Translations under genes and position numbers: made by a program
Shown here: one piece after another, positions 1 through 8,668 of the stretch
How the letters are laid out: each line of letters starts with the position of its first letter
Position numbering within the stretch: the first letter of the stretch is position 1
The notes under the pieces: generated by a model
Told to the model about the DNA's origin: nothing
Database searches by the model: none
Seen by the model: the letters and a program-made list of their open reading frames with translations, nothing else
Assembly: GCF_002008225.1 (NCBI RefSeq)
Contig: NZ_MRDH01000005.1
Coordinates: forward strand, 62,001 to 126,000
Origin: Agrobacterium salinitolerans
GTDB taxonomy: Bacteria > Pseudomonadota > Alphaproteobacteria > Rhizobiales > Rhizobiaceae
Reading direction: 5' to 3'
Length of the DNA stretch: 64,000 bases

Positions 1-51
1 ATGCAACGCCATTTCATCGTGGGCCTGACCCAAGGCGCAGTGAAGGGCTAA
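1..51 (+). CDS. Sugar ABC transporter permease, C-terminal tail (partial)
   Basis: The first 51 bases encode a 16-residue tail ending in a TAA stop. It reads QRHFIVGLTQGAVKG, the C-terminal signature of MalG-type inner-membrane permeases of carbohydrate ABC importers. The rest of the gene lies before the window. It sits 23 bases before the ATPase gene, so it is the preceding cistron of the same sugar-uptake operon. The family is clear; the sugar cannot be read from this piece. Confidence 0.8.
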   Translation: MQRHFIVGLTQGAVKG

Positions 52-74
52 ATCTAATGAGTTTGGAGCCATAC

Positions 75-1187
75 ATGAAAAGCCTAGCCCTTCACAGCAT
101 CGGAAAGAGCTACGGAAGCTATTCGGCGCTGGCCGACGTAAATCTCTCGGTAGAGAAGGGAGAGTTCATCGTCATTGTCGGTCCTTCCGGCTGTGGCAAG
201 TCAACCTTGCTGAAGATCATATCTGGCCTCGAAGACCTCACGCATGGTACGATCCATATCGGCGGACGCAACGTTACGAAGGCCGATCCGGGCTCGCGGG
301 GCATTGCAATGGTGTTCCAGTCATATGCGCTTTATCCGCATATGACGGTTGCGGAGAACATGGGTTTTGGCCTTCGAATGGCCAAGCGGCCGAAGACCGA
401 GATCGCCGAGGCTGTTCGCAAGGCGGCGCAAATCCTTAGGCTCACAGAACAGCTAAATAAGCTTCCGAGACAATTGTCGGGTGGCCAGCGCCAGCGTGTG
501 GCGATCGGCAGGGCTATCACCAGATCGCCCGAGGTCTTCCTGTTCGACGAGCCACTGTCCAACCTGGATGCCGCGCTCAGGACACAGATGCGGGTCGAGT
601 TGGCGCAACTCCACAAGCAACTGAATTCGACCATCATCTATGTGACCCACGATCAGGTGGAAGCGATGACGCTGGCAGACCGGATCGTCGTTCTTAATCG
701 CGGTCAAGTCGAACAGATCGGTCCTCCGACGGAACTTTATGAACGCCCCCGCAATCGTTTCGTCGCCGGGTTCTTGGGCTCGCCTCGTATCAATTTTTTC
801 GAGGGGCAGATTTTGGAAGTTCGGCAGGGGAGCGCGCTAATCGGGATGCAAGATGCTGCGCCGTTCGAGAAGCGCATCGAGTCTGCCGATCTCCAGGTAG
901 GGCCAGTCACGATTGGAGTTCGGCCTGAAGCTCTGCATCTGAATCCGTCCCCAACAGCAGCAAGTTTTGGGGGGGCTGTAACAATGATCGAAGCGCTGGG
1001 GCGCGAAACGATCGTTTATTTGGATGCCCGGCCGCTCGTCACGACGGATTCCGATACGGGGACCGGCAATGTGGCACTCCATCTTGATGCCGCCACTACC
1101 TACACGCCCGGAACGCAGTTGATTGTCGGCTTCGAGCCCGATCGCTGCCATCTCTTCGACCATGGAAACGGACGCACGATCGGCTGA
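75..1187 (+). CDS. Sugar ABC transporter ATP-binding protein (MalK/UgpC family)
   Basis: Cytoplasmic ATPase of 370 residues that powers a carbohydrate ABC importer. Visible motifs in order are Walker A GPSGCGKST (about 36-44), the signature LSGGQRQRVAIGRA, Walker B VFLFDEPLSNLD and the H-loop THD. A C-terminal OB-fold (TOBE) part typical of the MalK/UgpC group follows, and the length matches that group. An in-frame ATG also exists at 57, but GGAG six bases before the ATG at 75 favours the later start. It follows the permease tail and precedes a GH42 beta-galactosidase, so a galactoside is the likely substrate (inference from context). Confidence 0.93.
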   Translation: MKSLALHSIGKSYGSYSALADVNLSVEKGEFIVIVGPSGCGKSTLLKIISGLEDLTHGTIHIGGRNVTKADPGSRGIAMVFQSYALYPHMTVAENMGFGLRMAKRPKTEIAEAVRKAAQILRLTEQLNKLPRQLSGGQRQRVAIGRAITRSPEVFLFDEPLSNLDAALRTQMRVELAQLHKQLNSTIIYVTHDQVEAMTLADRIVVLNRGQVEQIGPPTELYERPRNRFVAGFLGSPRINFFEGQILEVRQGSALIGMQDAAPFEKRIESADLQVGPVTIGVRPEALHLNPSPTAASFGGAVTMIEALGRETIVYLDARPLVTTDSDTGTGNVALHLDAATTYTPGTQLIVGFEPDRCHLFDHGNGRTIG

Positions 1188-1231
1188 TCGTCCGTTTCCT
1201 CCCGTTCATTGATAAAGATTGTGAGTTCACC

Positions 1232-3370
1232 ATGAGCATTGCACCATCGCGCGCGCCGTCTGCCTGGCGTGCAACCAGATTGAAACAGTTTCTGATAGGG
1301 TCGGCACATTATCCCGAGCACGTTGATCGCTCCTACTGGGAGCGTGACGCAGAACGAATGGCCAATGCGGGGTTTCGTGTTGCTCGTCTTGCCGAATTCG
1401 CGTGGCATATTCTCGAACCGCGCGAAGGTGAGTTCGATTTCTCTCTGTTTGACGATGCTATAGCCGTGCTAGCACGCCACGGCATCTCCACCATCATGTG
1501 CACGCCAACGGCAACGCCACCGCGCTGGCTCACGCACCGATACCCCGAGGTTCTGCGTGTGGATGAGAAGGGAAGACCCGCCAGTCACGGCTCGCGGCAA
1601 CACGCTGACACCACAAGTCCGGTCTACCGCCTTCACAGCAAGCGAATCTCCGAAGCGATGGCGCGCCACTATGCAAACAACCCGAATGTCATTGGTTGGC
1701 AGACTGATAATGAGCTTAACACATCAACCTCGCTCACTTATTCCGAGGGCGCCTTGCGCGAATTTAAGGTCTACCTAGAACAACGCTATGGCACGATCGA
1801 AAAGCTTAATCACGCATGGGGAGGCGATTTCTGGGCAACGGCCTTCGATAGTTTCGACCAGGTCGTGTTCCCCATTCACGAGCTTCCGGTGAGTCCCGGT
1901 CCGGGACATATCCAAGACTACCATCGGTTCCTGGCGCATGCGACGGCACGATTCCAACTCGATCAGATCGAGATTATCCGGAAGGCAAATGCATCGTGGT
2001 TCGTATTTCATAATCTCGGGCGACTGAACGATATCGACTTCCGAGGGGACTTCTCCCGGGAGCTTGATTTCATGGGATACGACGTCTATCCGTTCTTGCT
2101 TGATGAAGGACAGCGAATCGGTTCCGCGGCCTTGTCCCAAGCGCTATCACTCGACATGTTCCGCGGATTTTCTGGTAATTTCATTGTGCCAGAACAACAG
2201 GTGGGCTTCGGAGCCCAATCGCTCGTGGCAACCGTCGCGCCCGAGCCGGGAGAGATGCGCCGTATGGCTCTGAGCTCAGTGGCTCGGGGTGCCGACGGCA
2301 TCATCTTTTTCAGATGGCGAGCGGCTCACTTTGGCGCAGAGATTTACTGGATGGGCATCATCGATCACGACGATGTCCCGCGTCGTCGCTACAACGAGGC
2401 GGCGGAGTTCGCGCGCGATCTGATCTCCATCGAGAATCACATTCTCGGGACCCACGTCAGGATCGATGTCGGCATAGCTGGTGGGGATTTCGACAACCAA
2501 GAAGCCCACCGCACCTATCCCATGGGGCTTCCAAGCCCTCAGGACGAAGCGATCCGTATCTATAAGCACTGCTATCAGCAGGGAATTGCATGCGGCTTCG
2601 TGCATCCCGACGACGATATCGAGCGGCTGAAGGTTCTCATCGTTCCCCATTGGGTCATGTGGCAGGCTGAATGGACCAAGAAGATTGCCGAATACGCTCA
2701 GAAGGGAGGCACTGTCGTCTTCACGGCGTTGTCGGCCACGCGTGACGAGAACAACCACGTTTTGCGGGAGACAGCTCCCGGATTTGGTGTTGGTGACCTT
2801 TGTGGCGTTAAGGTAGAAGAGATTGGCCGCCTGCCGGCTCCTGGCGATGATGGCCTCTCGGCCTACGATGATCGACACGTTTCCACGCGGCTCCGTACTC
2901 GCCACCCAGCCACTTCGGCCGAAAGGGTACATACCGTGACGATCGGCAACAAAACGGTGAGTGCTGGATATTTCTACGAGAGACTGAGTATTCAGGAGGG
3001 CACACAAGTCATAGGCACCTGGTCCAGCCGTTTCGTAGCGGGCGAGCCCTCCATCACATCTCGGGATGTAGGGCGGGGCCGTGCGGTTTATGTCGGCACC
3101 TATTTGACTGAAGAGCTCGTGTCAGCTGTCTGCGACAGGATTTTTCCGATGGCCGAGGTAGAGCCCTTGGTTCAGGATCTGCCGTCAGGCGTTGAGGTCT
3201 CTATGCGAGAAGACAAGGCGGGCAGGTTCCTGTTCGTCATCAACACCACTGAACACGCCGTCTGCGTCCCAAAGTTGCCGCACGGTAAATCAATCCTGCT
3301 GGATGGAGAACAGACCGCCAACGAGATCAAACTGAGGCCTTACGGCGGTGCGGTACTGAAGCTGTCCTAG
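1232..3370 (+). CDS. Beta-galactosidase, glycoside hydrolase family 42
   Basis: A 712-residue GH42 enzyme expected to hydrolyse terminal beta-galactosides in the cytoplasm. The N-terminal TIM barrel opens with FLIGSAHYPEH. The acid/base glutamate is E161 in GWQTDNEL and the likely nucleophile is E321 in FIVPEQQVG, both in the usual GH42 contexts. A trimerisation domain and a small C-terminal beta domain follow, and the length is normal for the family. No signal peptide is seen. It is 44 bases after the MalK-type ATPase, so import and hydrolysis appear to be one operon. The ribosome-binding site before the ATG is weak (GAG). Confidence 0.93.
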   Translation: MSIAPSRAPSAWRATRLKQFLIGSAHYPEHVDRSYWERDAERMANAGFRVARLAEFAWHILEPREGEFDFSLFDDAIAVLARHGISTIMCTPTATPPRWLTHRYPEVLRVDEKGRPASHGSRQHADTTSPVYRLHSKRISEAMARHYANNPNVIGWQTDNELNTSTSLTYSEGALREFKVYLEQRYGTIEKLNHAWGGDFWATAFDSFDQVVFPIHELPVSPGPGHIQDYHRFLAHATARFQLDQIEIIRKANASWFVFHNLGRLNDIDFRGDFSRELDFMGYDVYPFLLDEGQRIGSAALSQALSLDMFRGFSGNFIVPEQQVGFGAQSLVATVAPEPGEMRRMALSSVARGADGIIFFRWRAAHFGAEIYWMGIIDHDDVPRRRYNEAAEFARDLISIENHILGTHVRIDVGIAGGDFDNQEAHRTYPMGLPSPQDEAIRIYKHCYQQGIACGFVHPDDDIERLKVLIVPHWVMWQAEWTKKIAEYAQKGGTVVFTALSATRDENNHVLRETAPGFGVGDLCGVKVEEIGRLPAPGDDGLSAYDDRHVSTRLRTRHPATSAERVHTVTIGNKTVSAGYFYERLSIQEGTQVIGTWSSRFVAGEPSITSRDVGRGRAVYVGTYLTEELVSAVCDRIFPMAEVEPLVQDLPSGVEVSMREDKAGRFLFVINTTEHAVCVPKLPHGKSILLDGEQTANEIKLRPYGGAVLKLS

Positions 3371-3499
3371 CGTGGCAAAGCCGCGGCGTCACTTTGATGT
3401 CGTAGTCCGCTTCAGCCGGTACCACATGCTGCCAACCAGAGTTTGTTACGAAAAAGTGGCAACCCGGCTTCCTAAGCAACCCCGTAAACAAAGACACTC

Positions 3500-3528
3500 A
3501 AAGTCTGTCTATTACCCGGACAGACTTT
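3500..3528 (+). terminator. Possible hairpin terminator after the galactosidase gene
   Basis: A perfect 10-bp inverted repeat, AAAGTCTGTC (3500-3509) and GACAGACTTT (3519-3528), is separated by 9 bases. There is no downstream T-run, so it is a weak terminator candidate; it could equally be a protein-binding palindrome. Confidence 0.35.
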
Positions 3529-3617
3529 AGCGTTTCGGACCAGCGGATTGCGAGACGATTTCGATTGAAAGCTCGCCTTAATCCTTATTGCGGCATCGTC
3601 ATTTCAACCCGTGATGG

Positions 3618-3845
3618 TCGGGCGAATGGCCGGGTCGGTCGGTATAAGGCGAGATGGGTATGCCAGCAAGCACATAAGCAGATGAAAGAGGAGAGTGGTT
3701 TCGACGATTTCGGAGGCCGATTATCGCAAAGCCTGCGTCGACACGTTGAAATGACAATTATCGCTACGCTTGTCTCGAGCACCACACATTGCAGACTGCG
3801 AAGCAAAAAAAGGAGAGCGACAATCACTGAAAGGTTCGCCAGAGC
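3618..3845 (+). pseudogene. IS701-type transposase, C-terminal remnant
   Basis: The plus-strand frame through W at 3655 reads KARWVCQQAHKQMKEESGF and continues DDFGGR then HVEMTIIATLV. This matches the conserved C-terminal block of IS701-family DDE transposases, which runs W-x5-Q-x2-KEELGLDHFEGR and then a histidine-rich stretch with IAY. Nothing upstream (catalytic D residues) is recognisable and no terminal repeats are visible, so only a degraded end survives. The rest of 3371-4106 holds a hairpin and no other recognisable gene. The boundaries are approximate. Confidence 0.6.
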
Positions 3846-4106
3846 GAACCGTATCACCGGCCCGACGGATGCTTGGCACCCGCCGGCATGGAAGGAATGA
3901 CTGAAATTGGCTCACTAAAAAAGGCGCTCGAGACCGCAAGGCTTGCGCGAACAGTCTGGTCGATTTTCGCACGGATAAGAGCCTTGCGTTCGTCATGGTT
4001 CATATGGAATGTGGGATTTGAAGCTGCGGTACCGATTGGCTTCGACGTCATAAAGACTAATCTCCATCTAACGCGCGACAAGGCAGCTTCGACCAACTTT
4101 TGCAAA

Positions 4107-4835
4107 TTACTTAAGGAATTGCTTTTCGTCGGCCTTTGTCCGTTCCATTCCCTGCAGACGGAATAATTCTTCAACGGCAACGATGTCTTTGTGGCCGTTC
4201 TGGACGCCTCCGTCGCCCACAATCCGGCGGAACGTTTCCTGCATGGCGGTCGTGGCGGCACGCACACCATAATTGCCGTAGATGACCATGCGAAAATTGC
4301 CGAGTGCCTTGATGCGCGATGCATCGAGCTCAGGATAAGCGTTCAGCACGAAGGTGAGCGGTACATCGCTTTTCCACCCACGCGCGAAACTTTCGATCTC
4401 GGAAGGGTCTTTCTTTTTGGAGTGGACGAGGATCATGTCGGCGCCGGCTTCGACATAGGCATGGGCGCGCGCGAGAGCGTCTTCCTCTCCGAGGCCGGCG
4501 ATGAGGGCCTCGGTACAGGCAATGACCAGGAAGTTGGGATCGGTGCGGGTGTTGGTGGCCGCCTCGATCTTTCCCTGGAATTCCTCGAGACGCAGGAGCT
4601 CTTGGCGACCATCCGCCTCAAGGCTGGTGACTTTGGGAAACGTCTTGTCCTCGATGACCACGGCCGAAGCGCCGACCCTCTCGTACTCCCGGATGGCATG
4701 AATGACATTGATCGCGTTGCTGTAGCCTGTATCAATGTCGGCGACGATCGGCAGTCACGACTTCCCTGCGATCGTGCTCAGCATGTCGAGATACTGTGTC
4801 ATCGAGATGAGTCTCATGTCCGGTACCCCGTAAAG
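4107..4835 (-). pseudogene. PEP mutase/isocitrate lyase family gene, truncated and interrupted
   Basis: The minus strand encodes the C-terminal part of a protein of the phosphoenolpyruvate mutase / 2-methylisocitrate lyase superfamily: PDMRLISMTQYLDML, LPIVADIDTGYSNA, then VIEDKTFPKV and an intact end. An in-frame TGA at 4755-4757 splits it between AGKS and LPIVAD, which would fit a CGA-to-TGA change of an arginine codon. The N-terminal third is missing: coding resemblance stops where the IS3-family element begins (4836), and it is not found beyond the element's other end. The gene is therefore dead, and the long open stretch 4107-4661 is only its surviving 3' frame. Confidence 0.75.
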
Positions 4836-4892
4836 TGTTGATTGCCACTGACAACTGACCCGGCGTTTGAGTGAACCCCTCGGGCTGGACCA
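4836..4892 (+). repeat. Left terminal inverted repeat of the IS3-family element
   Basis: 57 bases matching the reverse complement of 6116-6172 with three mismatches (repeat positions 17, 33 and 48). Confidence 0.9.
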
Positions 4893-4943
4893 CAGGACCC
4901 AGCAAAACTGATACACTCTGCGGGCCTCAATCGGAGAAGGCTC

Positions 4944-5306
4944 ATGAAGTCCCGAAGTCCTTATCGCCGGCATTCGATGCCGTTCAAGTTGCAGCTTTGC
5001 CAGGATTTCCGAAACGGCGTCATCGGACGGCGCGACGCACAGCGGACATACGGCGTTTCGGCAAACCTCATACAATTGTGGCTGACGCAGTTCGATCGCG
5101 GCGATCTGAACGATGAGCAGGCTGAGGCCAGCGTCATTGCCGAGTACGAGGCCCACATTGCGGCGCTTGAACGCGAGGTCGGCCAGCTCACCATGGAGCT
5201 GGACCTGGTTAAAAAAACACCGCGCCAGTTGATCGCCGGCGACAGCGGGAGCTCCTCCATCATCACCGGTCCCCGGCCTGCTCTGTCAGACGGGGGTGCA
5301 AAATGA
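4944..5306 (+). CDS. IS3-family transposase OrfA
   Basis: A 120-residue OrfA that binds the IS ends. It has a helix-turn-helix of the IS3/IS150 type (FRNGVIGRRDAQRTYGVSAN) followed by a leucine-zipper-like helix (about residues 66-90). Its TGA stop overlaps the OrfB start as ATGA (5303-5306), so OrfB is probably made by translational coupling. An A7 run at 5211-5217 lies upstream of the overlap and might allow minus-one slippage, but the heptamer is not the classical A6G. The reading frame is intact. Confidence 0.85.
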   Translation: MKSRSPYRRHSMPFKLQLCQDFRNGVIGRRDAQRTYGVSANLIQLWLTQFDRGDLNDEQAEASVIAEYEAHIAALEREVGQLTMELDLVKKTPRQLIAGDSGSSSIITGPRPALSDGGAK

Positions 5307-6100
5307 TCGATCTCCCGAGGAGCACTTACTATTACCAATCAACGGCAAAAGCTTTAAATCTCGGCGACAGCGAGCTCATTATAATCATAGAGTACATCCA
5401 GGACGAGCTGCCTTGCTATGGATACCGACGCGTAACATACGAGCTTCAGCGAAGAGGCCACATCGTCAATCACAAGCGTGTCGCCCGCGTCATGCGGGCC
5501 AATGCCTCGGGATCAAGCCTCGCAAGCGGTATGTTCGCACGACGGATAGCAACCACGATTCGCCGATCTACGCGAACCTTTATCGCAATGTGATCCCGGC
5601 GCGGCCCGATATGGTCTGGGTGGCCGACTTCACGTACATCCGCATCGCCGCTGGGCTTCTGCTATCTCGCTGTCATTCTTGACGCCTGCAGCCGGAAAGT
5701 CATCGGCTATGGCCTGTCAAAACGCCTGGATACGCCGCTGGCATTGGCAGCGTTGCGGTCGGCGCTCGAGAACAGAAAGCCTCCACCCGGCTGCATTCAC
5801 CACACGGACCGCGGATGCCAATACGCAAGTGAGACCTATCGACGAGCGCTCGATGCGACAGGTCTACAGGGATCCATGAGCCCCGTCGGCAACCCTTATC
5901 ACAATGCGCAGACAGAAAGCTTCATGAAGACCCTGAAAGTGGAGGAAATCTACCCCGCAGGCTACGAGACATTCGCTAACGTGGCCGAACACTTGCCCAG
6001 GTTCATCGAGCAGATTTACAATGCCAAACGGCTGCATTCAGCCCTTGGCTATTTATCGCCAGTAGAATTCGAAACTCAACTCGCCCAGCAGGTGGCTTAG
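5303..6100 (+). pseudogene. IS3-family transposase OrfB with two compensating frameshifts
   Basis: The integrase-like DDE transposase is spread over two frames. It begins LPRSTYYY and reads well to VMRANA, loses one C near 5505-5506, continues in the next frame as LGIKPRKRYVRTTD to [14 protein letters not shown], gains one G near 5653-5655, and returns to the original frame for [15 protein letters not shown] to the end. The catalytic residues are all present as sequence (D in VADFTY, D in [10 protein letters not shown] in NAQTESF), but the first lies in the shifted segment. The product is therefore almost certainly inactive, unless the shifts are sequencing errors. Confidence 0.85.
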
Positions 6101-6115
6101 TTTGAAGCGGTTCGA

Positions 6116-6172
6116 TGGTCCAGCACGAGGGGTTCACTCCAACGCCGGGTCAGTTCTCAGTGGCAATCAACA
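6116..6172 (-). repeat. Right terminal inverted repeat of the IS3-family element
   Basis: 57 bases that are the near-perfect reverse complement of 4836-4892. The 220 bases beyond it (6173-6393) contain nothing recognisable and are not the missing 5' end of the PEP mutase-like gene. Confidence 0.9.
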
Positions 6173-6393
6173 ATCTGACCTTTAACAATAGTCGACTCCC
6201 TTATTCGCCAGACCAGGCCGACTTCAACGCGCTAGCACCAATGACGGTGGCGGGCATAATCGAGGGGGAAATCCACTTAGCGAAACGCCCGAAACTGTTC
6301 AGACTAACCGAGCCAGCTCTCGTCTCACCAAATTGCCGCTCCTATCAAAAAAAGCTTAGGCGTGTGCGTTATGAAGCATGCTTGCTGCCAAAC

Positions 6394-7422
6394 TTAACGC
6401 CCGCGGGGATTGTAAGGTTGATCCTGAGCTTCACGTATAGCTGTCTTAAAAGGTAAGTTGGAGGGATTCGATGGTCCACTTTGAAAGCGCGCTCGATATT
6501 CATTGGGACTGACACCGATTGTCTTTGCGAAGGCGCGCCGCATCGCGTTGAGATCAGTGAATCCGCTCGCGATTGCTATTCGCTGGAGCGGCTGGAGCGT
6601 GTCCTCAAGTAGCCGCCTTGCTGCATCCGTTCGCGCTGCCTGAACGAAATCGGCTGGGGTGATGCCTATTTCCTTGCGAAAAACGCGGGCGAAGTTCCGC
6701 AAACTCATCCCGCTGCGGTCAGCGAGTTCCTCGACACTGAGGTCCGCGGAAAGGTTGGCTAGCACATACTCCTGAACACGCTGAATCACTGTCGTCTCGG
6801 ACATTTGGCCAACAAGATGGGCACTAAACTGCGACTGTCCACCAGGACGCTTGAGGAACACAACCATGTAACGCGCAACGATCATCGCAATATCGCGGCC
6901 ATGGTCCTCTTCAACAAGTGAAAGCGCTAGATCGATGCCGGATGTCACCCCTGCAGCGGTGATGAGCGTACCGTCCCGAATGTATATGGAGTCGGGAGCG
7001 AGGTCGATATCTGGAAAATCCCTAGAAAATTTCGACGCGCATTCCCAATGTGTCGTCACTTTCTTCCCGTCCAAAAGGCCCGCGGCGGCGAGGAGAAACA
7101 CACCCGTACATATCGATCCGAACCGCTTAACCGTTGGCACCCGGCGCTGGAGCCATGCGATCACGGCGGGATCTATTTCCAGAAACGACGGATCCCCGGC
7201 GACGAGCAGAGTGTCGATGGGCTCGTCGTCGTCCAAGATAGTTCGGTCGGCCAGGAAGCGGAGCTGCCCTGTTCCAGAAACAGACGGCGCTCCCGTAGAT
7301 ATGATCTGAACGTCATAGGCGTTCATGTCGCCAAGCCTGCGCGCCGCCTCCCAAAAAACTTCTGCTGGCCCGACAATGTCAAGTGACTGAACCCCAGGTG
7401 GGGCAAGTATAGCTACGCGCAT
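6394..7422 (-). CDS. GlxA-type AraC-family transcriptional regulator
   Basis: A 342-residue regulator with an N-terminal DJ-1/PfpI-like domain (about 1-180, opening MRVAILAPPGVQSLDIVGP, with the nucleophile-elbow cysteine C105 in GSICTGVF) and a C-terminal double helix-turn-helix of AraC type (about 215-320, with LSVEELADRSGMSLRNFARVF). This is the GlxA/ArgR/CdhR arrangement, in which the first domain is a sensor rather than an enzyme. An in-frame ATG exists much further upstream, but AGGAG eight bases before 7422 and the family N-terminus fix the start here. It is codirectional with the nitrile hydratase operon just upstream and may control it, or may be the operon's last gene (inference). 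Confidence 0.9.
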   Translation of the reverse strand: MRVAILAPPGVQSLDIVGPAEVFWEAARRLGDMNAYDVQIISTGAPSVSGTGQLRFLADRTILDDDEPIDTLLVAGDPSFLEIDPAVIAWLQRRVPTVKRFGSICTGVFLLAAAGLLDGKKVTTHWECASKFSRDFPDIDLAPDSIYIRDGTLITAAGVTSGIDLALSLVEEDHGRDIAMIVARYMVVFLKRPGGQSQFSAHLVGQMSETTVIQRVQEYVLANLSADLSVEELADRSGMSLRNFARVFRKEIGITPADFVQAARTDAARRLLEDTLQPLQRIAIASGFTDLNAMRRAFAKTIGVSPNEYRARFQSGPSNPSNLPFKTAIREAQDQPYNPRGR

Positions 7423-7448
7423 CGTCCGCTCCTTTGCAACAAAATAGC

Positions 7449-7718
7449 TCATGCAAGTTGCGAGCCAGTCCCGGAAGATATCTGCTGCTTGATATGCCTG
7501 CTGGTTAGATGGAAAGAAAGCCGCCCCTTCATCAGGAGCGTCTCGGCCGCAGCGAGAAACGACCAACTTTTTTCCCTGAAGAAGCGCAGGCAGTCATCCT
7601 GGACCGGAGATTTTCCAAGGAGTGTGCGGAAGGAGAGCCTATGCACGAAGCATCGGCTTCCTTCGGGGGTAGCAAAAAGCAAGACATCTAGGTCGGCGCG
7701 CCATTCCAGGGTGATCAA
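7449..7718 (-). CDS. Small DUF1488-like protein
   Basis: An 89-residue frame starting at a TTG that overlaps the cbtA stop codon (TTGA), with GGAAG five bases upstream. The sequence reads ITLEWRADLDVLLFATPEGS, then a region resembling the DUF1488 pattern (short beta strands, then a helix like DCLRFFREKSWSFLAAAE). It ends 26 bases before the AraC-type gene. The tight coupling to cbtA suggests a real last or near-last gene of the nitrile hydratase operon. DUF1488 is assigned by eye only, and no function is known for the family. Confidence 0.5.
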   Translation of the reverse strand: MITLEWRADLDVLLFATPEGSRCFVHRLSFRTLLGKSPVQDDCLRFFREKSWSFLAAAETLLMKGRLSFHLTSRHIKQQISSGTGSQLA

Positions 7719-8434
7719 CGCGCTTCCAAGCGGTTGAAGACCGCTGCGCCCAGGGAGCCGATCATCGACCACAGCACCAGGCTGGTGATGACAGCAGCCA
7801 CAATGAACTTCCTCTCGAGCGCCTCAGGTGCCAGGGCATGCGCCCCTTCCGGAGCGATGGGCGCGCCAACCAGATGCGGAGCCGCGAAGATTGCAAGCGC
7901 AACGACCAGTGCCCATGGTTTTCGTTTGAACACGACCAGGGCGATCGACACCGCCGTGCAGAGTGCAGTCGCGACCCACCACAGCTGCCTCTCGTTGAGC
8001 GGTGCAGACAGCGCACCGGGAAGTTCCGGCGGCAGTCCGAGCATCGGAGCCAGCATCACACAGGCAAATGCCGCGACGCCCCACGCGAGACCGTCGCGCC
8101 ACGTGACGGGCTTGCCACGCATCGCGATCAGCGAAATGATTACGAGCGCGTATCCGACGGCGGTCAGAATATTGGCAGCGAGCGTGAAGGTGGTTCGCTC
8201 GATTCCATCGGCGGGTTCCCAGCCACCTTCTTCGTGTGCGGAAGCGTGGTGGGCCGAGGCGACTTCGCCGGATTCATCCGCTTCCGAATGGTGATGGCCT
8301 TCGCCAGCCTTCTCATAGACCTCGGCCTGAGCAATCAGACGGCTTGTGCCTACGAACTGCACCGCCGTGATCGCAGCGCCAGCCACGGCACCGGCGAACA
8401 CCGATGCGAAGACGATTGAACGGAAGAGAGACAT
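7715..8434 (-). CDS. cbtA: Cobalt transporter subunit CbtA
   Basis: A 239-residue membrane protein of the CbtA family, the larger subunit of the CbtAB cobalt importer. It starts MSLFRSIVFASVFAGAVAGA, has about five hydrophobic segments, and carries a histidine-rich loop (GEGHHHSEADE at 45-55 and a second His cluster at 62-67) suited to metal capture. The start is set by GGAGAG seven bases upstream of 8434; the longer in-frame start would overlap cbtB. It directly follows cbtB at the end of a cobalt-type nitrile hydratase operon, which gives it an obvious job: supplying cobalt for the enzyme. Confidence 0.9.
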   Translation of the reverse strand: MSLFRSIVFASVFAGAVAGAAITAVQFVGTSRLIAQAEVYEKAGEGHHHSEADESGEVASAHHASAHEEGGWEPADGIERTTFTLAANILTAVGYALVIISLIAMRGKPVTWRDGLAWGVAAFACVMLAPMLGLPPELPGALSAPLNERQLWWVATALCTAVSIALVVFKRKPWALVVALAIFAAPHLVGAPIAPEGAHALAPEALERKFIVAAVITSLVLWSMIGSLGAAVFNRLEAR

Positions 8435-8445
8435 TGCCCTCTCCT

Positions 8446-8631
8446 TCAGTGGCACGGAAACGCGTTGGCGTGACGCGTGTCGTGGGCCGCATTGTGCACG
8501 ACCTCGAGATGCGAAAAACCGACAAAGCCGACGATCACAAGCCCGATGAAGGCAGCGAATGCAGACTGAAGAATACGAGACGACGTGCCCGAAAGCAGGG
8601 CAATGGATCCCAAGACGGATGAAGTGGTCAT
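8446..8631 (-). CDS. cbtB: Cobalt transporter subunit CbtB
   Basis: A 61-residue protein with one transmembrane helix and the characteristic histidine-rich end HLEVVHNAAHDTRHANAFPCH truncated here to its key residues: H, H, H, H and a final CH. This is the CbtB small subunit of the cobalt importer. It lies 37 bases after the P14K gene, with AAAGG upstream of its ATG, and 11 bases before cbtA. In many bacteria cbtAB sits behind a cobalamin riboswitch; none fits in the short gap here, so it is expressed from the nitrile hydratase promoter. Confidence 0.92.
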   Translation of the reverse strand: MTTSSVLGSIALLSGTSSRILQSAFAAFIGLVIVGFVGFSHLEVVHNAAHDTRHANAFPCH

Positions 8632-8668
8632 TTGAGTTGCCTTTCAGTGATTGTCTGGTTGTGCTAGA

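Larger units (their letters stand above)
4836..6172 (+). mobile_element. IS3-family insertion sequence, 1337 bp
   Basis: Terminal inverted repeats of 57 bp (4836-4892 and 6116-6172) start TGTTGATTGCCACTGA and differ at three positions. Inside are an orfA with a helix-turn-helix and leucine zipper and an orfB with the IS3-type integrase core, in the standard overlapping arrangement. No short direct repeat flanks the element (left flank ends TAAAG, right flank begins ATCTG), and the gene it cut does not resume on the other side, so a deletion probably followed insertion. The precise IS name is not assigned. Confidence 0.9.

Noticed and set aside
2276-3007. Minus-strand frame of 243 codons inside the GH42 gene
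   Set aside because: It is a shadow of a full-length family 42 enzyme, without a ribosome site or known motif.
4191-4841. Long plus-strand open frame over the PEP mutase-like gene
   Set aside because: It is the antisense shadow of the minus-strand pseudogene, which carries recognisable PEP mutase motifs; the plus frame has no family resemblance.
5211-5217. A7 run as a programmed minus-one frameshift site in the IS3 element
   Set aside because: The reading frame gives T-AAA-AAA and not a proper slippery heptamer, and orfB already has an ATGA-coupled start.
4831-6177. Target-site duplication of the IS3-family element
   Set aside because: Flanks (TAAAG and ATCTG) do not match for 3-5 bases, so no duplication is claimed.
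8632-8668. Cobalamin riboswitch before cbtB
   Set aside because: Only 37 bases separate the genes, far too short for such a riboswitch.
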